Assembly (NCBI GenBank): GCA_964352225.1
Contig: CAYGRM010000245.1
Coordinates: 1-10,100, forward strand
From: CAJQQY01 sp964352225
Lineage (GTDB): Bacteria; Bacteroidota; Bacteroidia; Chitinophagales; Saprospiraceae
DNA: 10,100 nt
Direction: 5' to 3'
The notes under the pieces: generated by a model
Databases searched by the model: none
What the model saw: the letters and a program-made list of their open reading frames with translations, nothing else
Told to the model about the DNA's origin: nothing
In this document: positions 1 through 6,837 of the stretch, piece after piece
Position numbering within the stretch: the stretch's first letter is position 1
Layout of the letters: each line of letters begins with the position of its first letter
Position numbers and translations under genes: made by a program

Positions 1-78
1 CTTAGGGTCTTACCTTATATGATCAATTATTCCCTTAAAATTATTTCACAAGTTTTTAATTACCCTAAATTTTTAATC

Positions 79-1908
79 ATGCATAAATCAAGAATCCTAT
101 TAACCATTTTTGTTTTCATTTTTTATTTTTCCTTCAATTTATCAGCTACTACAATTGTTCCTTTTCAAAATCTTGGGGAGATGGCAAAGGGAAGCGAAGC
201 AGTTGTTTTTGTAAAAGCTGTCAGTAATTTTGAAATTACTAATGGANNNNNNNNNNCTAATGGAGACATGACAAACTTTAGAACACAACTCCGAGTTTTA
301 GAAACCATAAAGGGAAATCTTCAGCCAGGCGATGTTTTTGAAATTCAACATTATCATCAATTAGTTGGTGATTTAGAGCGGGAAGTTTGGGGAGATTTAG
401 AATTAAAAGAAGAGGAAAATTATTTCCTATTTCTTGATTATAATTCAAATGGATATTGGCAACCCAAAATGTTGTCTTATGCTGCCTTTCAAGAAGTGGT
501 CGAAAATAACGAAAATATTTTAGTTCCATTCGGATTGGGAGCAGAAGTTCTCATCCTAAATAGTGGTAATGGACAACCTGCCGAACCTTTAAAAACATAT
601 AATAGAAGCGCATTAATTAGTCAACTTCGGTCGGTATTAAAAGGTGGGAAAATATGGAATAAAGAAGAAGTGGAAACAGATTACGAAATCGAATCTTTTC
701 CAACAGTCCAAACTAGAAATACAAATCCTGGTCATTGTACTCATGTTTCAGGCACTCCATATGCTCGATGGCCAGATATGGAAAGCACCACACTCCCCGT
801 AAGATATGCCGTAGCTGGAGATCCAGGTTGTGCAAATGCTGCTACCCAAATTGGAGATGCTATTATTGATATGAATACTCAATATGGTGGGATTGATCTT
901 ACTAATTCTGGTACACATACTTTCGTCCCTACTTGTGCTGGAGAAGGTGCAACTGATGGAGAGTTTACTACATTTGTAAGTGGTACATTAGGAGGGACAA
1001 GACATTTGGTCATTCAATTTGATGATCCTTGTAGCGAAATTACTGATTTAGTTGGTTGCTCTGGAACATTAGCTTTTGGAGGTTTGTATTGGTTTGGTTC
1101 AACACATACTAATTGTGGAATTACTTGGCGGAATGCTGCTTATGGATATGTTGTAGTCAATAATGGAACGGGTTCTTGCCAATGTACAGGTATGTCAACT
1201 GATTATCAAGATATGATTACTCACGAAATGTCGCACTCATTAAATGTAGGCCATATTGCTGGGAGTGGAACAGCAAATATGAATCCTTCCTGTTGTGTAG
1301 ATATTGCAGCATTAGATATTGCATGTCTAGAATATATGTATCCAGATCCTGCCCTTCCTGTGGAGTTAACCTACTTTGATGGAAGATTATCAGGAGAATC
1401 GGTTCAATTGGATTGGCAAACCGCTTCAGAGGAAAACAATGATTTCTTTACCCTTGAACGATCTATTGATGGAGTTACCTTTGAAAAAATAGGAGAGATC
1501 AAAGGTATAGGTCATTCGGTACAATCCCAATTTTATAATTTTGAAGATAAAAATCCTTTTGAGGGAATAAATTATTATCGATTGTCTCAAACGGATATTG
1601 ATGGAACGAGTGAAGTTTTTGGAGAAATAGTGGCTGTTCAATATTATGGAAAAGATAAGATTTCCCTTCTTCCAAATCCAGTTAGAGGAGGTCAAGTTCA
1701 ATTAGTTTATCAATCAAAAAATGAAGGTAATCTCCAAGTTGAAATTTTCAATGCAGCAGGTCAACTAATTAAACAATTGGATTTAGATGTTATCTCTTCT
1801 AAAAATGTGATCGATTTAGATTTAGGCAATTTAAATTCAGGCGTTTATTTTGTCAAAACAATTCAATTGGGACAGAGCCAAAGTTTGCGTTTTGTGAAAA
1901 TGAATTAA
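79..1908 (+). CDS. Secreted matrixin-like zinc metalloprotease with T9SS C-terminal sorting domain
   Basis: This is a predicted exported zinc endopeptidase, released or surface-anchored by the type IX secretion system. Starting at the ATG at 79 gives 609 residues with a clean Sec signal peptide (a hydrophobic stretch ending in LSA at about residue 23). The in-frame ATG at 19 would put 20 non-signal residues in front, so it was not chosen. Residues 25-190 form a beta-rich N-terminal module of the type seen in Bacteroidota secreted proteins. The protease core follows and is Cys-rich, suggesting disulfides. It carries the metzincin zinc motif HEMSHSLNVGH (H382, E383, H386, H392) and a likely Met-turn at M401 in ANMNP. 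Residues 425-530 are the fibronectin-like LPVEL module that often precedes the sorting domain. The last 75 residues match the type A sorting domain, with PNP at 532-534 and GVYFVK near the end. Ten Ns lie inside the gene. The substrate cannot be predicted. Confidence 0.9.
   Translation: MHKSRILLTIFVFIFYFSFNLSATTIVPFQNLGEMAKGSEAVVFVKAVSNFEITNGXXXXNGDMTNFRTQLRVLETIKGNLQPGDVFEIQHYHQLVGDLEREVWGDLELKEEENYFLFLDYNSNGYWQPKMLSYAAFQEVVENNENILVPFGLGAEVLILNSGNGQPAEPLKTYNRSALISQLRSVLKGGKIWNKEEVETDYEIESFPTVQTRNTNPGHCTHVSGTPYARWPDMESTTLPVRYAVAGDPGCANAATQIGDAIIDMNTQYGGIDLTNSGTHTFVPTCAGEGATDGEFTTFVSGTLGGTRHLVIQFDDPCSEITDLVGCSGTLAFGGLYWFGSTHTNCGITWRNAAYGYVVVNNGTGSCQCTGMSTDYQDMITHEMSHSLNVGHIAGSGTANMNPSCCVDIAALDIACLEYMYPDPALPVELTYFDGRLSGESVQLDWQTASEENNDFFTLERSIDGVTFEKIGEIKGIGHSVQSQFYNFEDKNPFEGINYYRLSQTDIDGTSEVFGEIVAVQYYGKDKISLLPNPVRGGQVQLVYQSKNEGNLQVEIFNAAGQLIKQLDLDVISSKNVIDLDLGNLNSGVYFVKTIQLGQSQSLRFVKMN
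247..256. other. 10-N assembly gap inside the metalloprotease gene
   Basis: Ten undetermined bases interrupt the N-terminal module of the protease gene at about residues 57-60. The same eight bases, CTAATGGA, occur directly before the gap (239-246) and directly after it (257-264). The frame is kept across the gap as written. It would also be kept if the two copies were one (18 bases removed, or 6 codons). The Ns may therefore be filler between two overlapping contig ends rather than missing sequence. Confidence 0.95.
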
Positions 1909-1940
1909 TTCTTTAATAAAAAAAAACTCAAAATTTTTTA

Positions 1941-1985
1941 AAACTAAGAGCTTCCAGATTCCAGAAATCTGGAAGCTCTTAGTTT
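1941..1985 (+). terminator. Strong hairpin terminator (perfect 20-bp stem)
   Basis: Bases 1941-1960 are the exact reverse complement of 1966-1985, leaving a 5-base loop (CCAGA). The stem begins with AAACTAAGAG and ends with CTCTTAGTTT. It starts 33 bases after the protease stop codon. A-rich sequence lies before it, but only a short T run (GTTT) follows it, so it may work in both directions or as an mRNA 3'-end stabiliser. A DNA-level regulatory palindrome is less likely given its position. Confidence 0.8.
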
Positions 1986-2412
1986 ATTACTAATCATTTC
2001 AATACAAATTTTGACAAGGAATATGCCTACTGATCTAAGTATTTATTTACAAGGATTTTTGAATTGGGCTAATTAAAAAACAAAGGTCTGCTGAGAAATG
2101 TATTTTTAAAAGGAATTTCTATTTTAGGTTCAGATTACCGTAATGATACAAGTTTGTATTAAAGCCAAATTCCAAAGAAGAAGTACACAATTGAAAATAG
2201 TGATCCCATACTTGCTTTTACAATATTGAGTAATTTTGAATAGTTGGTGAAAATAGAATTGAGTTTAATAAATATAATGATAATTTTTATTTTAAAAATA
2301 TTATTCATTTCAAAGGTAATTGAGATCTTAATCCATTAAAATAACCATTAATTTTTCTTCCTTTTTCAAACATACCTTTTACCTTTAAACCACAAAACGT
2401 AATCGACCATAA
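1986..2412. other. AT-rich intergenic spacer, no convincing gene
   Basis: About 430 bases separate the protease terminator from the lipoprotein gene. On the plus strand the longest ATG-started reading frame is 17 codons (2023-2076), and an open stretch without a start lies at about 2073-2160. Neither resembles a known protein. The right third (2305-2409), read on the minus strand, gives a short peptide with faint YceI-like character, reported as a finding. The promoter of the downstream gene should lie here, but I see no pair of boxes that clearly fits the Bacteroidota TTTG / TAnnTTTG pattern. Confidence 0.6.
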
Positions 2413-5400
2413 ATGAGAAAAATGAAGTGTTTTCAATTGCTTATCCTCTTCCTTTCTGGAATAGTTTTTTTTACTTGCCAAGGAGAAAAAGTTCAAAAAT
2501 ATCCCAATAGAGTTATAGAATTTGAAGCTGAAAAAGCAGCTGATTTGGCTAAGAAAATTCGAGGTGAAGTTTCTGCTGAAGTTGCCGATGGATTAGAATT
2601 ATCACTTTGGGCATCTGATTCCTTGGTGCAAGATCCTGTGGCAATAAGTGTTGCTCCCAATGGCCAAATTTATTATGCAAGCAGTCATCGATTAACCAAT
2701 TCTGAATTTGATATTCGAAACCATCGAGATTGGATGGTTGCTTCTATTTCGTTTCAAACGGTAGAAGATCGCCGTGCTTTTTTACGAAAAACCTTTGCAG
2801 ACGAAAATGAAGATTCGAAAAAATATCTCAAAGATTTGAATATGGATGGAGTTAGAGACTGGAGAGACCTGACGGTAGAGAAAGAAGAAATATGGATGGT
2901 TGAAGATAAATCTGGAAATGGATTTGCTGATCGTGCACAAATGTATTTGCAGGATTTTTCGGAAGAAATTACAGATTTAGCTAATGGAGTTGAATTTCAT
3001 AATGGGGAAGTTTATATTTCAGTTGGCCCTGATTTATGGCGAACAAAGGATGAGGATGGTGATGGAATTGCCGATTGGACAAAATCCATTAGTCATGGAT
3101 TTGCGGTACATATTGGATTCGGAGCTCATGGAATGTCAGGAGTAACGACTGGGCCAGATGGTAGGATTTGGTGGGGGATAGGAGACATCGGGATGAACGT
3201 CATTGACAAGGAAGGGAAGCATTGGAAGTATCCCAATAGAGGAGTGGTGGTTAGATCAGAACCTGACGGAAGTAATTTTGAGGTCTTTGCGACAGGAGTG
3301 AGAAATACTCATGAATTTGTTTTTGATAAATATGGTAATCTAATTTCAGTTGATAATGATGGAGATCACGGCGGGGAAAGAGAGCGATTGGTTTATTTGA
3401 TCGATGGCTCTGATACAGGATGGAGAATCAATTGGCAATTTGGAAAATATACTGATCCAGATAATAACTCCTATAAAGTTTGGATGGATGAAAAAATGCA
3501 CCTTCCTCGATGGGAAGGACAAGCAGCTTATTTTTTACCACCCATCATGAATTATGTAAATGGTCCTACTGGAATGGTTTATAATCCGGGGACTGCACTT
3601 GGGCCGAAATGGAAAGATCATTTTTTCGTGGCAGAATTTCGTGGAGGACCAGCGATTTCACCTATACATGCTTTTACCTTAAAAAATGACGGAGCAGGTT
3701 ATGCCTTAGATACGACGATGGAAGTAGTGAAAGGTTTGTTGCCAACTGGATTAGATTTTGGGCCAGATGGCGCATTGTATTTTGGAGATTGGATCAATGG
3801 GTGGAGTACTAAAAATGAAGGTCGGATCTGGAAGTTAGATATGCCTGAGGAAGCCAATTCTGAGATTCGCAAAGAAACTAAACGATTGATTCAAGAGGAC
3901 TTTTCAAAAGTTGATTTTCCAAAATTAGAACTTTGTTTAGCGCATCGAGATGGGCGGATTCGGCAAAAAGCCCAATTTGAATTGGTTAAAAGAGGGGAGC
4001 AGGGGTATGAAACTTTTGTGAAAATTTTGGAGAAATCTGGTTATCGTTTGGCACGCATTCACGCGATGTGGGGGATTGCTCAAATGGCTAGAACTGGTGA
4101 TCTAGAAAAAGCAAAAGTATTGATTCCTCATCTAAAAGATAAAGATCTGGAAATATGTGCACAGGCTGCCAAAATGTTAGGTGACGTAAAATATAAACCA
4201 GCTGCTCCAATTTTGATTGCTGCCTTAAAAAATATTGATCAGAGAGTGGCTATGTTTGCTGCTGAGGCATTAGGGAGAATTGGTGAACAAAATGCGGTTA
4301 TACCTATCCTGAAAATGATGGAAATGGATGATGGAAAAGACTCTTGGTTACGAGCAGCTGGAATGATTGCCTTGGGACGAATTGGAAGAGCATCACCTTT
4401 GGTAGCTTTAAAAGATAGCGACTCCCGATCCCAAAGAATAGTTGCGGTAGTAGCGTTAAGAAATATGGGAAATCCTGCCATCGCAGAATTTTTAAATGAT
4501 CCTGATGAATATGTTGTTACCGAAGCAGCTCGTGGAATCAATGATGATTTTTCAATTGAGGAAGCATTACCAGCCTTGGCGAATGTATTAAAAGAAACTC
4601 GATTTATCTCAGAAGCATTATTGCGAAGAGCGATCAACGCAAATTTGCGAGTAGGTAAAAATGAAAATATTGACCAGCTCATTGAGTTTGCAAATCGAAA
4701 ATCAGCACCAGCTGAAATGCGAGCGGAAGCCATTGAAGCATTAAGTACTTGGTCAAAACCATCGGTTTTTGATCGAGTAGATGGACGATACCGAGGGATA
4801 ATAGAAAGAGACTTATCATCTGCTAAAAACTCTTTTTTGAAAAATGTAAATACATTGTTATCAGAAAGTAATTCTTCTGTTCAAAAGGCAACGGTTAATG
4901 CCATCGCAAGAATGCAGATTAGTGAAAAGTCTCCAGATTTATTGGCGTTATTTAAAAATAGTAAAAGTGCGGAGGTTCGAGAATCAGTTTTGAAGGCTTT
5001 AAATAAATTAGCAGCTGAAGAGTTAGATGCTGCTTTAGAAATAGCACTTCAAGATAAAGATAATTCGGTACGCTCAAAAGCTTTGGAAATTTTACCTGAT
5101 TCAAAGATAGAGGAAACTAAAGCGGTTTTACTTTTTGGAGAAATTATCAAAAATGGTTCGGTGAAAGAACAACAAGCAGCATTTACCGCACTCCATAAAT
5201 TCAAAGGAAAGGAAGCCTATAATTTGTTAGGGAAATACCTTGACCAATTGATCAAAGGAAAATTAAAACCGGAATTAAAATTAGATGTTTTAGTTGCTGT
5301 GGAGAAATATGGTGATGCCCAACTTTTGGAAAAGTTAAAAATTTATCAAGCTGCCAAGCCAAAAGACGATCCATTAAGTCTATTTAGAGAAACGCTGGCA

Positions 5401-5814
5401 GGAGGAGATATTAAAAAAGGGGAACGTGTTTTTTATGAAAACGAAGCTGCTCAATGCACTAAATGTCATGCGATTTTTGAGTACGGTGGTAATGCAGGGC
5501 CAGGATTGGAAGGAGTAGGGAAGCGATTGAGTAAAGAGCAAATACTGGCTTCTTTAATAACTCCGAGTGCAGAGTATGCTATCGGATATGAAGTGGTCTC
5601 GATTACTCTGAAAGATGGGTCAAGTGAAGCGGGAGTTGTCATGGAGCGTACACAAAAACATGTGAAATTAAAATTGGGAAAAGAAGATATCAAAATAATT
5701 CCTCTAACTGAAATCGCTGAAAGTCAAAGTCTTCCTTCAAGTATGTTACCAATGGGCACAGTATTGAAGAAAAAAGAAATTCGAGATTTAGTGGCGTTTT
5801 TAAAAAGTCTCTAA
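2413..5814 (+). CDS. Lipoprotein with sorbosone-dehydrogenase-like propeller, HEAT repeats and C-terminal cytochrome c domain
   Basis: This is a predicted membrane-anchored periplasmic heme protein of the PVC-type 'membrane-bound dehydrogenase domain' group (TIGR02604/TIGR02603-like), probably oxidising a sugar or alcohol and passing electrons through its own heme. The 1133 residues read as follows. A lipoprotein signal with candidate lipid-bearing Cys22 comes first; the FFTC box is not ideal. A beta-propeller spans about 45-480, with Asp-rich calcium-type loops (DLNMDGVRD at 141, DKSGNGFAD at 165, DEDGDGIAD at 213), a GDHGGERERL segment near 317 followed by GWRINW, and GLDFGPDGALYFGDW near 446. 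HEAT repeats cover about 500-970. The cytochrome c domain covers about 1000-1133, with CTKCH (C1015, C1018, H1019) and a candidate Met ligand at 1111 or 1114 in SSMLPMG. The ATG at 2422 is an alternative start. The gene stands alone. The family call is secure; the substrate is unknown. Confidence 0.9.
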   Translation: MRKMKCFQLLILFLSGIVFFTCQGEKVQKYPNRVIEFEAEKAADLAKKIRGEVSAEVADGLELSLWASDSLVQDPVAISVAPNGQIYYASSHRLTNSEFDIRNHRDWMVASISFQTVEDRRAFLRKTFADENEDSKKYLKDLNMDGVRDWRDLTVEKEEIWMVEDKSGNGFADRAQMYLQDFSEEITDLANGVEFHNGEVYISVGPDLWRTKDEDGDGIADWTKSISHGFAVHIGFGAHGMSGVTTGPDGRIWWGIGDIGMNVIDKEGKHWKYPNRGVVVRSEPDGSNFEVFATGVRNTHEFVFDKYGNLISVDNDGDHGGERERLVYLIDGSDTGWRINWQFGKYTDPDNNSYKVWMDEKMHLPRWEGQAAYFLPPIMNYVNGPTGMVYNPGTALGPKWKDHFFVAEFRGGPAISPIHAFTLKNDGAGYALDTTMEVVKGLLPTGLDFGPDGALYFGDWINGWSTKNEGRIWKLDMPEEANSEIRKETKRLIQEDFSKVDFPKLELCLAHRDGRIRQKAQFELVKRGEQGYETFVKILEKSGYRLARIHAMWGIAQMARTGDLEKAKVLIPHLKDKDLEICAQAAKMLGDVKYKPAAPILIAALKNIDQRVAMFAAEALGRIGEQNAVIPILKMMEMDDGKDSWLRAAGMIALGRIGRASPLVALKDSDSRSQRIVAVVALRNMGNPAIAEFLNDPDEYVVTEAARGINDDFSIEEALPALANVLKETRFISEALLRRAINANLRVGKNENIDQLIEFANRKSAPAEMRAEAIEALSTWSKPSVFDRVDGRYRGIIERDLSSAKNSFLKNVNTLLSESNSSVQKATVNAIARMQISEKSPDLLALFKNSKSAEVRESVLKALNKLAAEELDAALEIALQDKDNSVRSKALEILPDSKIEETKAVLLFGEIIKNGSVKEQQAAFTALHKFKGKEAYNLLGKYLDQLIKGKLKPELKLDVLVAVEKYGDAQLLEKLKIYQAAKPKDDPLSLFRETLAGGDIKKGERVFYENEAAQCTKCHAIFEYGGNAGPGLEGVGKRLSKEQILASLITPSAEYAIGYEVVSITLKDGSSEAGVVMERTQKHVKLKLGKEDIKIIPLTEIAESQSLPSSMLPMGTVLKKKEIRDLVAFLKSL

Positions 5815-5823
5815 AATAAATAA

Positions 5824-5840
5824 AATGTTTTTGTAACATT
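5824..5840 (+). terminator. Weak hairpin after the lipoprotein gene
   Basis: AATGTT (5824-5829) can pair with AACATT (5835-5840) over a 5-base loop, 9 bases after the stop codon at 5814, with AGTTTTA following. A 6-bp AT-rich stem is marginal, so this is only a possible terminator. Confidence 0.25.
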
Positions 5841-5872
5841 AGTTTTACATTTCTAAAATAATAGATTTTTAG

Positions 5873-6055
5873 CGAGGAAAATATGATAGTCCAGAAGAAT
5901 TAGAACAAGGGTTTACTCATTGCTTTTTTGTAAGCTTTGAAAATGAAGCTGGACGAGCGGTTTATTTACCACATCCAAAACACTTAGAGTTTGTAGAAAT
6001 CTTAAAACCTACTTTAGATAAGGTGTTAGTTTTTGATTATTTGGTTAAAAAATAA
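5873..6055 (+). pseudogene. 5'-truncated Dabb (stress-responsive A/B barrel) domain gene
   Basis: Sixty codons read in frame to a TAA at 6053-6055 and match the C-terminal two thirds of a Dabb domain. The landmarks are SPEELEQGFTHCFFVSFE, then YLPHPKHLEFVE, then the final LDKVLVFDY strand. Dabb proteins are usually about 95-100 residues and begin with an MLRH-like first strand. That half is absent here. The frame is closed by a TAG at 5870-5872 directly upstream, there is no in-frame ATG, and the bases back to the preceding stop at 5814 encode nothing similar in any frame. I therefore call it a remnant left by a 5' deletion. Dabb genes are often found near sugar-oxidoreductase loci in Bacteroidota and Planctomycetes, which fits the neighbouring propeller/cytochrome gene (inference). 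Translation from a non-ATG codon is possible but would give only a partial fold. Confidence 0.75.
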
Positions 6056-6083
6056 TTAATTTATTTTTTAGATAAAATAAAAA

Positions 6084-6099
6084 TCACCTCTTTGGGTGA
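6084..6099. terminator. Short hairpin downstream of the Dabb remnant
   Basis: TCACC (6084-6088) pairs with GGTGA (6095-6099) over a 6-base loop. On the minus strand the stem is followed by TTTTTATTTT, a good terminator tail, but no minus-strand gene is upstream of it here. On the plus strand it is followed by AAATTGTT, a poor tail. It could be a leftover terminator of the Dabb gene. Confidence 0.35.
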
Positions 6100-6166
6100 A
6101 AATTGTTAATTGATAATACCTCAAATTTGTGTTATTAATTTACCAAAAAATCATAATTAAAAAAAA

Positions 6167-6616
6167 ATGAAAAAATTATTTATTGCAATTATTACGTTCA
6201 CCTTTTTGTTCGCTGCTAACAGTCTATCAGCTACAACGAATATTACAACTGACCTTCCAAGTCCAGAGAAGTATGAAGCAACGGATGCCTTCAAAATTAA
6301 AATTGTAATTATTATTATTATCAAGAAAAAGAAAAAGAAGGGAGTAATCGGTGAAATCACAGGGATTCGATTAGCTAGTGATGCTGATTTAGGAGAGAAT
6401 GAGTATGCTGCCACCGCTGAAATTCGTGATAACAAATTATTTGTTCAACTGGATCAGAGTCTCAAAAAAGATGCGAAACTAATAATGCCTGAATCATTTA
6501 CCCTCTCTAGTGAAGTTTCTGAAAAATTGGGAGCTTCAAAATCAATTGTCATGAGTGGTGGATCTACTATGGTCAAAGAAACGAATAGTCTGCTTTGGTT
6601 TGAAATCCAAGACTAA
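6167..6616 (+). CDS. Small secreted protein of unknown function with an Ile5-Lys6 block
   Basis: The 149-residue product is not recognised. It starts with a clear Sec signal peptide (MKKLFIAIITFTFLFAANS, probable cleavage after LSA near residue 22). The mature protein is therefore about 127 residues, in the periplasm or beyond; there is no lipobox and no T9SS sorting domain. Residues 43-58 are a striking low-complexity block: alternating Lys/Ile, Val, five Ile, then six Lys, followed by Gly59. The DNA there is an ATT tandem run followed by mixed AAG/AAA codons. After the block the sequence is ordinary and strand-rich (GVIGEITGIRLASD, then NKLFVQLDQ), ending in SLLWFEIQD, which suggests a small beta domain. 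The ATG follows an A-run (AAAAAAAA) with no Shine-Dalgarno site. A clear terminator follows, so this is a single-gene unit. The signal peptide and a good start and stop argue for a real gene. Confidence 0.75.
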   Translation: MKKLFIAIITFTFLFAANSLSATTNITTDLPSPEKYEATDAFKIKIVIIIIIKKKKKKGVIGEITGIRLASDADLGENEYAATAEIRDNKLFVQLDQSLKKDAKLIMPESFTLSSEVSEKLGASKSIVMSGGSTMVKETNSLLWFEIQD

Positions 6617-6632
6617 ATATAATTAACCTATT

Positions 6633-6673
6633 AAGTACGCATTTCTGATCAGGAGGTGCGTACTTTCTTTTTA
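6633..6673 (+). terminator. Rho-independent terminator after the Ile/Lys-block gene
   Basis: AAGTACGCA (6633-6641) pairs perfectly with TGCGTACTT (6657-6665), with a 15-base loop, and is followed by the T-rich tail TCTTTTTAT. It begins 17 bases after the stop codon at 6616. The loop contains the palindrome CTGATCAG and an AGGAGG, which is probably incidental because no start codon follows at a useful distance. Confidence 0.8.
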
Positions 6674-6837
6674 TCCATTCTAAAATCAGCTACAACTGCA
6701 TTCATTTTCTTAAACAGGTTCTATACTTTTATTTGTTCTATGTTTAAGATTTTATAGAAATAAAATCCTAAATTTAATGATCAAAACAAAATACCAACCT
6801 TTCCTGTTTTATCATTATTTAAACAAAATAAATAATC

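Noticed and set aside
19..78. In-frame ATG at 19 as start of the metalloprotease
   Set aside because: It would place 20 non-signal residues before a clean signal peptide that begins at the ATG at 79.
2023..2076. 17-codon open frame starting MPTDLSIYLQG in the spacer
   Set aside because: Too short, no supporting signals, no resemblance to a known peptide.
2316..2375. TAnnTTTG-like boxes on the minus strand (TACCTTTG, TATGTTTG)
   Set aside because: No minus-strand gene lies downstream of them within the spacer, and such boxes arise by chance in AT-rich DNA.
4239..4733. 164-codon open frame on the minus strand
   Set aside because: It lies fully antisense to the HEAT-repeat part of the lipoprotein gene, its translation is low-complexity Ala/Ser-rich and resembles no family, and the plus strand reading is clearly real.
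6157..6435. 92-codon minus-strand frame opposite the Ile/Lys-block gene
   Set aside because: The plus-strand frame has a signal peptide, a good start and a terminator; the minus frame is its shadow, with Phe/Ile runs mirroring the Lys/Ile block.
6227..6696. Eleven-base repeat TCAGCTACAAC at 6227-6237 and 6686-6696
   Set aside because: One copy encodes the signal-peptide cleavage site and the other is in a spacer; the flanks do not match, so it is probably chance.
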